Part shown: positions 30,954 through 40,517 of the stretch, one piece after another
How positions within the stretch are numbered: position 1 is the stretch's first letter
How the letters are laid out: each line of letters starts with the position of its first letter
Notes under the pieces: model-generated
Seen by the model: the letters and a program-made list of their open reading frames with translations, nothing else
Told to the model about the DNA's origin: nothing
Databases searched by the model: none
Assembly (NCBI RefSeq): GCF_013085255.1
Contig: NZ_JABFCX010000002.1
Coordinates: forward strand, 186,001 to 250,000
Direction: 5' to 3'
From: Parvularcula mediterranea
GTDB lineage: Bacteria; Pseudomonadota; Alphaproteobacteria; Caulobacterales; Parvularculaceae
DNA length: 64,000 bases
Translations under genes and position numbers: made by a program

Positions 30954-32785
30954 GACCCGCTCCTCGCGGCGAGAACCGGGGCTTCGGAGAAGTCGCCGTC
31001 GAGCTTGAGGGTGACAGCGGCTTTCAGCTCGTCATCGGCATCCTCGAGATCGAGGACCCTGCGCCACTCATAGACTGCCTCGCGGTCGCGGTAGGTCATG
31101 TAGTAGGCATCGCCCAGATGATCCGTAATCACCGCATCGGCAGGCTCAAGACCCACGGCGCGTTCGAGCAGCTCAACCGCTTCTTCGTAGTTGCCACGCT
31201 GGAAGTGGGCCCAGCCGAGGCTGTCCACGATGGCACCGTTCTGCGGGTCGATCTCGAGAGCCCGCTCGATCATGCCAAAGGCCCGCTCGAGGTTCTCTCC
31301 GCGTTCAACGTAAGAGTATCCGAGATGATTGAGGATGAGCGGCTCGTCAGGTGCGAGGGCGAGAGCCTTTTCGAGGTCTGCGATGCCGTCTTCCCAGCGG
31401 TCTGCTTCAATGCGCATGGCCCCACGGGAGAAATAGTAGCGCCAGAGTGAGGTCTCGCTGACACCCAGACGCTCAGCCGACTCAATCGCGCGGGTCGCAG
31501 CGCGGTCGCTCTCATCGTAGCGCCCTTCGGCCGCGAGGTGCAGGTGCAGCTGGAGCGCCCATTGCGGGACGCCGTCGTCGATGCGCAGCGCCTTCCTCAG
31601 GGTGCTGATCGCGCCGTCTGTATCGCCCATGTCGATCTGGGCATTGGCGACTTCGAGGATGGCGTAGTCATAGATCCAGCTCTCCGGCGGGATCATGGCG
31701 GCAATCTGCGAGGAGACTTCCGGCGTCTCATAAATCCCGAAGATCATCGCAGCGATGTAGTGCGCGCCGTCTCGGCCTGGATCGACGGCCCTGGCGAGGT
31801 TCGCGAGGCCCAGGGGAATGACGAGGGAGGAGCGGCGAAGCTGCTCTGCACCCGGCTGGTTCTGCTGAATGCCAATCGCCTGCTCGAAGCCGAGCCATGC
31901 AAAGCTTTCGAGCGCCAGTGCGTAGAGCTCACGCCCGTTGGTCACGAGGCGGGAATTCTTGTCAGCAAGGCGGTCAAAGCTCCGTGTGCTGCCTTCGAGG
32001 GCATCAAGGCGCGCGAGGCCGAAGCGTCCGGCACGGCTGTAGAGGCCAGCGTCTTCCATGATTGCGCGGTAGAGCGTGGCGGCATCGGCGCTCTGGCCCT
32101 TGTCCTCAAGGACCCGGGCGTAGGCCATGCCTGCGATCTGGCTGCGCGGCGCGTTGATCGACTGGCGGAAGGCGTTCTCCGCTGCCGAAAGGTCTCCGGT
32201 CAGGCGGTAGAGGAACGACGCATGCAGAGGAACGAGCCCGCGGAAGGTGCCCTCAGCCTGCTGATTAAGCGCCTCAGCGGCGGCGTCGAAACCGCCGACT
32301 TCGTACATCGCAGCGCTTCTGAGCAGCGCTGACAAAGAGCGGCCTAGCGAGGACCGCAGCGGCTGCTCCAGCAGCGCTGCGGCTTCCTCGGCATCGCCAT
32401 CGCTCATGGCGGCGGAGGCGAGGGTCAGAATGGGGAGGTCGGACTGGATGCCCTCACCTTCGGGATTGTCGCCCGAAGGCTCCTGCCCTTCCGCGACGAT
32501 CAGGCGGGCCTGGCGGACGGCTTCGTCGAAATCACCTGCTGCGAGGGCGTAGCCGAAGGCGGTCTGGTTGCTCTCCTGCCCGCCGAACTTGCGCGAGACT
32601 TCTTCGAAGGCGGCGCCTGCACGGGGAATGTCGAAGGACTGGGCAGCGAAGCGGCCCTGAAGGTAAGCGCCGGAAACCGAGGCTTCGTCGCTACTGGCGG
32701 AGATCGTCGGGCCACTGCGGAACGTGACGCAGCCTGCGACGAGGAAGAGAAGCCCTGCGAGGGCAAGACGTTGGAAGACTGCCAT
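30950..32785 (-). CDS. TPR-repeat lipoprotein
   Basis: 611 residues from ATG 32785 (AAGGGGG upstream). Signal peptide MAVFQRLALAGLLFLVAGCVTF has a lipobox, so the protein is lipid-anchored. The rest is a long TPR solenoid; clear repeats are WEDGIADLEKALALAPDEPLILNHLGYSYVERG, RAFGMIERALEIDPQNGAIVDSLGWAHFQRGN and EAVELLERAVGLEPADAVITDHLGDAYYM. Such proteins are envelope scaffolds. The pairing with ispE by a 4-base overlap is common in alphaproteobacteria (recalled). Confidence 0.88.
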   Translation of the reverse strand: MAVFQRLALAGLLFLVAGCVTFRSGPTISASSDEASVSGAYLQGRFAAQSFDIPRAGAAFEEVSRKFGGQESNQTAFGYALAAGDFDEAVRQARLIVAEGQEPSGDNPEGEGIQSDLPILTLASAAMSDGDAEEAAALLEQPLRSSLGRSLSALLRSAAMYEVGGFDAAAEALNQQAEGTFRGLVPLHASFLYRLTGDLSAAENAFRQSINAPRSQIAGMAYARVLEDKGQSADAATLYRAIMEDAGLYSRAGRFGLARLDALEGSTRSFDRLADKNSRLVTNGRELYALALESFAWLGFEQAIGIQQNQPGAEQLRRSSLVIPLGLANLARAVDPGRDGAHYIAAMIFGIYETPEVSSQIAAMIPPESWIYDYAILEVANAQIDMGDTDGAISTLRKALRIDDGVPQWALQLHLHLAAEGRYDESDRAATRAIESAERLGVSETSLWRYYFSRGAMRIEADRWEDGIADLEKALALAPDEPLILNHLGYSYVERGENLERAFGMIERALEIDPQNGAIVDSLGWAHFQRGNYEEAVELLERAVGLEPADAVITDHLGDAYYMTYRDREAVYEWRRVLDLEDADDELKAAVTLKLDGDFSEAPVLAARSGS

Positions 32786-32833
32786 GGACGCCCCCTTACA
32801 CGCTCCCAGCCCAGTCACAATCGGTGCTGGCCC

Positions 32834-34198
32834 CTAGAAGCCGCTGTCGGCGGAACCGCCGGCGAGCCTGTCTTCGACACCGGCCTGGTTGAAGTAATCC
32901 TCAACGCCGTTTGCGATCGAAGCAGCCGAAGTCCTGCGCCATGCTGCGCTCTTGAGATTCGCTTCGTCCGAAGTGTTCGACATGAAGGCGAGCTCCACGA
33001 GGACAGCCGGGACGTCAGGCGAGAGAAGCACGAGCAGGGCACCCCTGCGCTTGGGGTTCTTCAGAAGCGGCATGGTCGGCCGCATGTGATCGATCAATGA
33101 CGTCGCGAGACGGTCTGAATTGTGCCGGGTCGCGGTCTGGGCGAGGTCGAGGAGGATGTCGCCGACGCCGTCATCATTGCTCACCTCGACATCGAAGAGC
33201 TGGAATTGACCGTGGCTGCGGATCTCGTCTTCGAGCTTCTCCGAGCGGCGGGCCGAAAGGGTGTAGACGGAAGCACCGCGAAGCGAGCGGTCTTCGTTGC
33301 TGTCCGCGTGGATCGACATGAAGAGGTCAGCCTGACGCTCGCGGGCGAGGCCGATGCGGTCTTCGTGCTTCACGTAGGTATCGTCTTCGCGGGTGAGGAG
33401 CACATCATAGCCCCGGCGGAGCAGCGCCCGCTTCAGGTCCTTGGAGAAAGCGAGGACCACGTCTTCTTCGCGTGTGCCGCCCTGCCCGATCGAGCCAGGC
33501 TCGTAGCCGCCGTGGCCCGGGTCGAGGACGATCAGCGGACGTTCCTTCACGCGCGGCTGGGTCGGCTCGGGCGGCAGCTCCGGCATGTCGTAGGCGAGGA
33601 CTTCGGGCTCGCCCTGGCCACGTTTGGATGGCTTGAGCGACGGTGGAGCGACAAGCTTACTGCGCGAAGGCGGTGTCCAGCCTGAGGCGACGCGGGGATC
33701 GTCCTTCTTGGGCTCCTTCGCAGGGGCAGGCTCCGGCTCGGGCGGCTTGCGGAAGGATGCAGCCTCTTTCGCGAAGGCTTTTTGGTCGACCTTGTCGAGG
33801 TCGATCACCAGACGAAAATGCTCGATGTCACCGCTCGGCGGCAGGATGAACTGGCGCGACGGCAGCGCAGGCTCTTCAAGAGCGAGCCTCAGCAGGCGCG
33901 GCTGGTAGGAGAGATTGTCGACGACGCCCTTGCCCGGCTGCATCCCTGCGCCCCCTGCCCCCATGGCGAAGGTCGCGTTCTCGAGATGCACCATGATCTC
34001 AGGCCCAGCCTCCACGGACGGGCCGACGAGGAAATCAGGGCGGCGGTCGAGGTCGAGCACGATCCGCGTCTGCCCTTTGCCGTCCACGCCCAGGCGGACA
34101 GCCTGCACCTCGACGGGCGTACCGCGTTCCTCACTCACAGCGAGGAAACCGCAGAGCACGACGACGAGTAGCGGAGGAAGGACGAGAAGGCGGCGCAT
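32834..34198 (-). CDS. amiC: N-acetylmuramoyl-L-alanine amidase, AmiC type
   Basis: 454 residues from ATG 34198, which has GGGAG upstream; ATG 34210 is an alternative. A signal/anchor segment (RRLLVLPPLLVVVLCGFLAVS) precedes an AMIN-like domain (about 30-150). A proline/lysine linker leads to the Amidase_3 domain (about 225-435): IVLDPGHGGYEPGSIG (zinc histidine), REEDVVLAFSKDLKR (zinc glutamate), FMSIHADSNEDRSLRGASVYTLS, and the terminal VLVELAFMSN glutamate. It cleaves septal peptidoglycan during daughter-cell separation. A CtrA-type site lies 43 bases upstream. Confidence 0.94.
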   Translation of the reverse strand: MRRLLVLPPLLVVVLCGFLAVSEERGTPVEVQAVRLGVDGKGQTRIVLDLDRRPDFLVGPSVEAGPEIMVHLENATFAMGAGGAGMQPGKGVVDNLSYQPRLLRLALEEPALPSRQFILPPSGDIEHFRLVIDLDKVDQKAFAKEAASFRKPPEPEPAPAKEPKKDDPRVASGWTPPSRSKLVAPPSLKPSKRGQGEPEVLAYDMPELPPEPTQPRVKERPLIVLDPGHGGYEPGSIGQGGTREEDVVLAFSKDLKRALLRRGYDVLLTREDDTYVKHEDRIGLARERQADLFMSIHADSNEDRSLRGASVYTLSARRSEKLEDEIRSHGQFQLFDVEVSNDDGVGDILLDLAQTATRHNSDRLATSLIDHMRPTMPLLKNPKRRGALLVLLSPDVPAVLVELAFMSNTSDEANLKSAAWRRTSAASIANGVEDYFNQAGVEDRLAGGSADSGF

Positions 34199-34241
34199 CG
34201 TTACTCCCATAAACCTTGATTCTGCGCTGACATGGCGGGAC

Positions 34242-34256
34242 TTAATGCGGCGTTAA
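34242..34256. promoter_or_regulatory. CtrA-type binding site between amiC and rne
   Basis: Exact TTAA-N7-TTAA (34242-34245 and 34253-34256), the established target of the cell-cycle regulator CtrA in alphaproteobacteria. On the minus strand it reads TTAAC, matching the extended consensus. It lies 43 bases before the amiC start and fits cell-cycle control of septum splitting. Confidence 0.6.
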
Positions 34257-34657
34257 GCATGGGGTTAGACAACGTTTCGTCATAGCCCGCGTTCCCCTTC
34301 TTGAAACTGATCGGGAATGGGAGCAAAGACTGGTTGTCAAGAATGGCGCCCGGCCCGCGAGATATCTCCGCGAGACCCGGCCCTCCTGCCTCAAGGGGAG
34401 CTTCGACCCTGGGGCCCGGCCTCTCGCCGGTGGCACCTGAGAAGCGACACCGGGGCCTCTCAAGAGGGCTCCAACACTAAGAAGCGCCCCGCCGATCAGG
34501 CCCCCGGGCGCACCCGAAAGATACGCGATGGCCACGACGAGACCTCATACCGCGCTCCGCCCCAGCGGCGATGCGCGCGTCTCCGTCCCGCCAGGCGCAC
34601 CCACCGAACACCTGAACTTGGCTGGTCCGGCGCATCGCCGCAGCCACGGAGTCATCA
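34257..34657 (+). promoter_or_regulatory. Long upstream leader region of rne
   Basis: About 400 bases with no convincing gene. It holds several GC-rich complementary segments: CGCGAGATATCTCCGCG around 34357-34373, CCGGC/GCCGG around 34416-34430, and CCTC/GAGG with a TCAA loop around 34456-34467. RNase E genes in enterobacteria are autoregulated through a structured 5' leader; the same idea here is inference, as I see no match to a known element. A short frame from 34528 runs into rne and lacks a ribosome site. Confidence 0.4.
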
Positions 34658-37654
34658 ATGCCCAAAACCATGCTTATCGACGCTTACCACCGGGAGGAGA
34701 CGCGCGTCGCGGTCCTTCAGGGTGGGAAGGTCGAAGATTTCGATTTCGAGTACGCCTCCCGTAAGCCTCTCCGCGGGAACATCTATCTCGCCCGGGTCAC
34801 CCGGGTCGAACCGAGCCTCCAGGCAGCCTTCATCGAGTATGGCGGCAACCGCCATGGCTTCCTCGCGTTCGGCGAAATCCATCCTGACTATTACCAGATC
34901 CCGGTCGCGGACCGTGAGATCCTGCGCAAGGCCGAGGCCCTCGAGGTCGAGCTGGCGCAAAAGCTCGCTGAGCTGAACCAGAACGACGATGACGACGCGA
35001 TCGACCCCGATGACGAGGACGAGCTGCGCGGCCGCTCGGACCGTGACGAAGACAACCAGCCCGAAGAAGCTTCCGCTGATGCCTCCGACGACAAGGCTGA
35101 GGAAGAGCCGGCATCGCCGGACTTCGTGCCCGAAGAAGACGGCGCGGAAGATGGCTTCTACCACGCCGCCGACGAAGACCTGATCTCTGCCGTTGGCAGC
35201 CGCGACGAAGCTGAAGCCTCTGACGACGACGCCAAGCGCAAGGACGCTGAGGAAGAGGAAGAAGAGGAAGAGCGCCGCACCGAAGAACACGGTGACGACG
35301 AAGAGGCTGATGCTGACGACAAGTCGGCCGCTCTCGAAGCTGAGCCTGAAGAAGCTCTCCGCAGCGAGGATGAAGCTGAAGCCGAAGCTTCCTCTGAGGA
35401 GCCTGTCGCAGAAGCAGACGCCGAAGAAGAAGCGGTCGCTGAAGACGAGACCGGCGACGCCGAGGCTCGCGCTGACGACGAGGGCAAGAAGGCCAAGCCT
35501 GAACCCACCGCAGAAGAGCTGGCCGCGCGTGCGCGCCAGAAGGAAATCGACAAGCTCCGCTCGCGCTATGAAGAAGCCAAGCGCGATCGCAACCGCCTGC
35601 TGCGCGCCTACAAGATCCAGGAGGTCATCAAGCGCCGCCAGATCATGCTGGTGCAGGTCGTCAAGGAAGAGCGCGGCAACAAGGGCGCAGCGCTCACCAC
35701 CTATCTCAGCCTCGCTGGCCGCTACGGCGTCCTGATGCCCAATACCGCCCGCGGCGGCGGCATCTCCCGCAAGATCACCTCGCAGTCAGACCGCCGTCGC
35801 CTGAAGAAGGCGATGAGCGAGCTCGACATCGCGCCGAACATGGGCCTGATCATCCGCACCGCCGGGGCCAAGCGCTCCAAGGTCGAGATCAAGCGCGACT
35901 ACGACTATCTCAACAGGCTCTGGCAGACGATCCGTGACAAGACGCTGGAAAGCGTCGCGCCTTCGCTGATCTACGAAGAAGCCAGCCTGATGAAGCGGGC
36001 CATTCGCGACCTCTACGACAAGGACACCGAGAAGGTCATCGTCCAGGGCGACGAGGGCTATCGCGAAGCCAAAGACTTCATGAAGATGCTGATGCCGAGC
36101 CACGCGAAGCACGTGCAGCAGCACAAGGGCGACGCGCCCCTCTTCCTCAAGCACAAGGTCGAGGAACAGCTCGACGGGATGTACAACCCGTCGGTCCAGC
36201 TGAAGTCTGGCGGCTACATCGTCATCCAGCAGACCGAGGCGCTCGTCTCGATCGACGTGAACTCCGGCAAGGCCACCAAGGAGCGGAACGTCGAGCAGAC
36301 GGCGCTCAAGACGAACTCCGAAGCTGCCGTGGAAGTGGCGCGCCAGTGCCGCCTGCGCGACCTTGCGGGTCTCATCGTCGTCGACTTCATCGACATGGAA
36401 GAGAACCGCAACAACCGTGCGGTGGAGAAGAAGCTCAAGGACGCGATGAAGAACGATCGCGCCCGGACGCAGATCGGCTCGATCAGCTCCTTCGGCCTCC
36501 TCGAAATGTCCCGCCAGCGTCGCCGCTCCGGTATTGTCGACGGCACCACGCAGGCCTGCCCGGTCTGCGAGGGCGCAGGCGCCGTGCGCAGCCACGAGAT
36601 GGCTGCCGTCCGCATCCTCCGCGCTGCCGAGGGCGAGGCCGCTGCCGGCAAGGTCGGCCTCGTGACGGTGAAGACCTCGACCGAAGTCGCGCTCTACATC
36701 CTGAACACGAAGCGCGCCTGGCTCGAACGGATGGAAGGCCTCTACGGGGTCAAGACGAACATCCTCGCCGACAGCGGCAGGTATGGTGACCAGTACGAAG
36801 TGACGGGTTCAGGCACCCCTGCCGAAGGCGTGTCGCTGAAAGATACCATCGGAGACGACGGTCCCCTCTCGGACTTCGAAGCGCCCGAACTGCCCGGCGA
36901 AAGCGCTGGCGAGACGAGCAGCACGTCCGACGAAGAAGGCTCCGAGGACAAGCCGAAGCGTCGCCGTCGCCGTCGCCGCCGCAAGGGCGGAGCCGAGGAC
37001 AAGGCCGACGACCAGAACGAGGCTCGCTCGGACGAGAACGCCGACGAGGATGGCGCCTCGGAAGAGAAAGCTTCGGAAGACAAGGCCTCTGAAGAGACCA
37101 AGTCCGACAGCTCCGACGACGAGGACGGCGAGGACAAGCCCAAGCGCCGCCGTCGCCGTGGCCGCCGTGGTGGCCGCCGCAACCGCAAGTCTGGCGAGGA
37201 CGGTGCCGAGGCAGGCAACGACAATGACGACGCCTCCGCGGAGACCGATACCGAGGACAAGCCGGCAGACGATGTGAGCGAAGCCGACAAGGCCGCTGCT
37301 GCTGCCGCCGTCGCCTCCACCGCCGCCGAAGCCGAAGCGCCGGAGGCTAGCGAGGACGCAGCATCGGCTGTCAGCTCCGAACCTGAGGCTGCGGACAATG
37401 TCATCGACCTGGACCAAAAGCGCGAAGCGAGCGCCGAGGCATCAGAGGACGCGGGCAAAGAGCCCGCACCGGCCGAAGCTGAAGAGGCTCCGATGAACGC
37501 CGAGGCGGAAGCCCAGGCCGAGGCTGACGAAACTACTGACGTCGAGGAGGCCGAAGAGGCTGCGGCTTCGAAGATCGACCGGACCGATACTCCGGCCGAT
37601 CCCTCCAAGCCGCGCAAGGTCGGCTGGTGGTCGCGGGCGTTCCAGAAGGACTGA
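34658..37654 (+). CDS. rne: Ribonuclease E
   Basis: 998 residues from ATG 34658 (GGAG 7 bases upstream). The S1 RNA-binding region starts near residue 38 (RGNIYLARVTRVEPSLQAAFIEYG) and is split by a roughly 170-residue acidic insertion (about 107-280). The catalytic part holds SIDVNSGKAT (about 531) and GLIVVDFIDME (about 572) with the two magnesium aspartates, and a zinc-link CPVCEGAGAVR (about 633). The C-terminal 260 residues are disordered, acidic, with two arginine-rich patches (RRRRRRRRKGG, RRRRRGRRGGRRNRK) for RNA binding and degradosome contacts. It processes rRNA and starts mRNA decay. Confidence 0.96.
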   Translation: MPKTMLIDAYHREETRVAVLQGGKVEDFDFEYASRKPLRGNIYLARVTRVEPSLQAAFIEYGGNRHGFLAFGEIHPDYYQIPVADREILRKAEALEVELAQKLAELNQNDDDDAIDPDDEDELRGRSDRDEDNQPEEASADASDDKAEEEPASPDFVPEEDGAEDGFYHAADEDLISAVGSRDEAEASDDDAKRKDAEEEEEEEERRTEEHGDDEEADADDKSAALEAEPEEALRSEDEAEAEASSEEPVAEADAEEEAVAEDETGDAEARADDEGKKAKPEPTAEELAARARQKEIDKLRSRYEEAKRDRNRLLRAYKIQEVIKRRQIMLVQVVKEERGNKGAALTTYLSLAGRYGVLMPNTARGGGISRKITSQSDRRRLKKAMSELDIAPNMGLIIRTAGAKRSKVEIKRDYDYLNRLWQTIRDKTLESVAPSLIYEEASLMKRAIRDLYDKDTEKVIVQGDEGYREAKDFMKMLMPSHAKHVQQHKGDAPLFLKHKVEEQLDGMYNPSVQLKSGGYIVIQQTEALVSIDVNSGKATKERNVEQTALKTNSEAAVEVARQCRLRDLAGLIVVDFIDMEENRNNRAVEKKLKDAMKNDRARTQIGSISSFGLLEMSRQRRRSGIVDGTTQACPVCEGAGAVRSHEMAAVRILRAAEGEAAAGKVGLVTVKTSTEVALYILNTKRAWLERMEGLYGVKTNILADSGRYGDQYEVTGSGTPAEGVSLKDTIGDDGPLSDFEAPELPGESAGETSSTSDEEGSEDKPKRRRRRRRRKGGAEDKADDQNEARSDENADEDGASEEKASEDKASEETKSDSSDDEDGEDKPKRRRRRGRRGGRRNRKSGEDGAEAGNDNDDASAETDTEDKPADDVSEADKAAAAAAVASTAAEAEAPEASEDAASAVSSEPEAADNVIDLDQKREASAEASEDAGKEPAPAEAEEAPMNAEAEAQAEADETTDVEEAEEAAASKIDRTDTPADPSKPRKVGWWSRAFQKD

Positions 37655-37715
37655 TAGACATGATGCGGGGCGGGTGGATGAGCGGCAGGGGTGTCGCGAC
37701 AGTGGAGACTTGCGG

Positions 37716-38999
37716 ATGAGCGGCCTGTCGTTCGATCCGCGCATCCAGAGCGCGATCGGCATGGTCGCGTTCTGGGCGATTGCCTGGCTGTTTTCGGAGC
37801 GGAAGCTGAAGCTTCCCCCGATCCAGCGCTTCGTCGCGGTGGTGGCCTTCCAGGTCGGCCTCGCCTTCATCTTCCTGCAGATCCCGGCCGCGCGCGACAG
37901 CCTCGTTGCGGTCAACGGCATCGTGCTGGCGCTTTCCGAAGCCACAGGCACGGCGACCGACTTCCTGTTCGGCTACGTGGGCCGGTCCGACAACATGCCC
38001 TTCGCCCCGGCGGAGGGTGAAAACCCCGGGCTCTTTATCTTCGCCTTCCAGGCGCTGCCGCTGATCGTCGTCGTCTCGGCGCTCGCGGCCGTCCTTTGGC
38101 ACTGGGGCATTCTGAAGATCATCATCCGCAGCTTCTCGCTCGTGCTGCAGGGCCTCCTCGGCACGGGCGGCGCGATCAGCCTTTCGGCTGCGGCCAACGT
38201 GATCCTTGGCCAGTCCGAAGCGCCGCTGCTGATCCGGCCCCTCCTCCGCAACCTCTCGCGGTCAGAGCTCTTCGCCGTGATCACCTGCGGGTTTGCGACC
38301 GTCGCGGGCACGGTGATGACGCTCTACGCTTTCATCCTCTCGCCGATCAGCGAAGCGATGCTCGGGCATATCTTCGTGGCTTCGGTCATCTCGGTGCCCT
38401 CCGCCCTCCTCTTCTCCGAACTGATGGTTCCGCCGGAGAAAGGCGAAGTGCCCACCAAGGTCGATGAGACAGCGTCTGGCTTTGCCTACGAGAACACCAT
38501 GGACGCCTTCACTGCTGGCGCCACCGAAGGCGGCAAGCTGTGGGCGAACATCGTCGTGGCGATCCTTGCCTTCATCGCGCTGGCGTCGCTCATCAACCTC
38601 ATCCTCGGCGGTCTTCCCGAAGTGTTCGGTGAGCCGCTGACGCTGGAACGCCTCCTTGGCTTCGTCTTCGCGCCGCTTGTCTGGCTTGCTGGTGTTCCCT
38701 GGGAGCAGGCCGGTGCCGCCGGTCAGCTGATGGGTATCAAGACCATCCTCAACGAGGTCATCGCCTATACCTCGCTCGTCTCTCTCGAAGACGGTACGCT
38801 CGATGACCGCTCGACCCTCATCATGGTCTATGCGCTCTGCGGCTTTGCCAACATTGCGAGCCTCGGGATCATCATCGGCGGGCTCGGCGTTCTCGAGGAA
38901 AGCCGGCGCTCGGACATCATCGCGCTCGCACCAAGGGCGCTGATCTCCGGCACCCTTGCGACCCTCAGCTCAGGCGCGGCCATCGGGATCGTCTTCTAG
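37716..38999 (+). CDS. Concentrative nucleoside transporter (NupC/CNT family)
   Basis: 427 residues from ATG 37716 (GTGGAG upstream). About ten membrane helices. SLSAAANVILGQSEAPLLIRPLL and ELFAVITCGFATVAGTVM are CNT signatures (G-Q-S/T-E-A-P and the gate motif), with KTILNEVIAYTSL and YALCGFANIASLGIIIGGLGVL later. It imports nucleosides with sodium or protons. Position after rne may link RNA breakdown with nucleoside recovery, which is inference. The rne stop is 62 bases upstream. Confidence 0.93.
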   Translation: MSGLSFDPRIQSAIGMVAFWAIAWLFSERKLKLPPIQRFVAVVAFQVGLAFIFLQIPAARDSLVAVNGIVLALSEATGTATDFLFGYVGRSDNMPFAPAEGENPGLFIFAFQALPLIVVVSALAAVLWHWGILKIIIRSFSLVLQGLLGTGGAISLSAAANVILGQSEAPLLIRPLLRNLSRSELFAVITCGFATVAGTVMTLYAFILSPISEAMLGHIFVASVISVPSALLFSELMVPPEKGEVPTKVDETASGFAYENTMDAFTAGATEGGKLWANIVVAILAFIALASLINLILGGLPEVFGEPLTLERLLGFVFAPLVWLAGVPWEQAGAAGQLMGIKTILNEVIAYTSLVSLEDGTLDDRSTLIMVYALCGFANIASLGIIIGGLGVLEESRRSDIIALAPRALISGTLATLSSGAAIGIVF

Positions 39000-39106
39000 G
39001 CAACGTCGCGAAGTGTAAGACTGTCGCGATTGTCACGCGCCAGCGAAGACTTATGCACCTTCTGGCGCTAGCCTTGGAACTCAATTCACGTGAGTCCCGA
39101 GGTTCT

Positions 39107-40471
39107 ATGCTCAACTGGCGCCGTTCCCTCACTGCCCTCGCTGCGGTGGCTTCGTTTGCCGCACAGGCGTCCGCGCAGGTCCTCCTGCGCGATGCCGAGA
39201 TCGAGGAATGGCTCTACGAGATGTCGGAGCCGCTGTTCGACGCGGCGCAGCTACCCAAGGGCGGCGTGGAGATCCTGCTGATCGGTGACCCGACGCCGAA
39301 CGCGTTCGCAGGCTCGTCGTCCGGCCTGAAAATGGGCATCCACACCGGCCTCATCACCCTCGCCGAGACTCCCAACGAAGTCGAAGGGGTCATCGCCCAC
39401 GAAGCAGGCCACCTTGCGGGCGGCCACTCGGCCCGGACCCGCGACGCCATCGCCAAGGCCTCCCGCCCGCAGATGCTCGGCCTTCTCCTCGGTGCGGCTC
39501 TGATCGCAGCCGGCGCTCCGCCGGAAGCAGGCTTCGGCGCTATCGGCCTTGGCCAGCAGGCAGCGCTCGACACCTACCTGACCTACAGCCGGGGCCAGGA
39601 AAGCGCCGCGGACCAGGCGGCCGTCGGGTATCTCGACGAGGTCGGGAGCTCGACAAAAGGCCTCCTCGATTTCTTCGACAACCTGCGGAACATGCAGCTG
39701 ATCCGCGCCAACGCACCGAACCCTTACTTCCAGACCCACCCTCTCGCCGTGCAGCGTGTTGCGCGCCTGCGGGAGCGGGCCGAGGCGTCGCCCTACTACG
39801 GCAATGGCAACACAGAAGCGGAGATTAAAGAGCTCCGCATGATCCAGGCCAAGATCAACGGGTTCTTGATGGATCCGAACGCTGCCCTCAGGGTCTATCC
39901 CCTCACCGACCAGAGCGACGCCGCGCGCTATGCCCGGGCGGTCGCCTACTTCCGCTCGTCAGATTTAGATGGTGCGACCCGGGAGATTGAGCGGCTGCTG
40001 ACGGCCCATCCCGAGAACCCCTATTTCCATGAGCTTCAGGGCCAGATGCTGTTCGAGCACGGCAAGCCCGCCGAAGCGATCGCCCCCCACCGCCGCGCCA
40101 TTGCGCTGGGGCCTGACAGCGCCCTTCTCGAGGTGAACCTCGCCCGGGCGCTGATCGCGACGGACCGTGACCACCACATCAACGAAGCCTCGGCGGTCCT
40201 GCGCTCCGCCCTCCAGAAGGAGCGCAACAACAGCTTCGCCTGGTCGCTGCTCGCACGGGCCGAGAGCCATAATGGCCGGGAAGAGTACGCCATGCTGGCC
40301 CAGGCCGAAGCGGCCTATCACGGCTACAACCCTGTCAGTGCCCACCGCTTTGCGACACTTGCCCGTGAGCGGCTGAAAGCGGGCACGCCTGAATACCAGC
40401 AGGCCCTCGACATCATTGTTGCGACTGCCGAAGAGGCGCAGAACGCGCGGCGGCAGATCCGCCGCCGCTGA
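39107..40471 (+). CDS. Periplasmic M48 metallopeptidase with TPR domain (BepA-like)
   Basis: 454 residues from ATG 39107. A signal peptide (LTALAAVASFAAQASA) is followed by the M48 domain: NAFAGSSSGLKMGIHTGLITL, then the zinc motif VIAHEAGHLAGGHSAR (HExxH), and the third ligand in RGQESAADQAAVGYL. The C-terminal half is TPR-like (RAVAYFRSSDLDGATREIERLL, HRRAIALGPDSALLEVNLARAL). BepA degrades or assists misassembled outer-membrane proteins such as LptD and BamA partners. The next gene, a DsbA-like thiol protein, is 46 bases on and probably functions in the same quality-control setting. Confidence 0.92.
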   Translation: MLNWRRSLTALAAVASFAAQASAQVLLRDAEIEEWLYEMSEPLFDAAQLPKGGVEILLIGDPTPNAFAGSSSGLKMGIHTGLITLAETPNEVEGVIAHEAGHLAGGHSARTRDAIAKASRPQMLGLLLGAALIAAGAPPEAGFGAIGLGQQAALDTYLTYSRGQESAADQAAVGYLDEVGSSTKGLLDFFDNLRNMQLIRANAPNPYFQTHPLAVQRVARLRERAEASPYYGNGNTEAEIKELRMIQAKINGFLMDPNAALRVYPLTDQSDAARYARAVAYFRSSDLDGATREIERLLTAHPENPYFHELQGQMLFEHGKPAEAIAPHRRAIALGPDSALLEVNLARALIATDRDHHINEASAVLRSALQKERNNSFAWSLLARAESHNGREEYAMLAQAEAAYHGYNPVSAHRFATLARERLKAGTPEYQQALDIIVATAEEAQNARRQIRRR

Positions 40472-40517
40472 GCCGCCTGAGACCCGATTTTAGTCATTCC
40501 ACGCTAGAAGGTTCGCC

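Noticed and set aside
34528-34764. 78-residue upstream frame in the rne leader
   Set aside because: No ribosome site; it overlaps the rne start in another frame and has shadow-like arginine/proline composition. A leader peptide cannot be excluded but is not supported.
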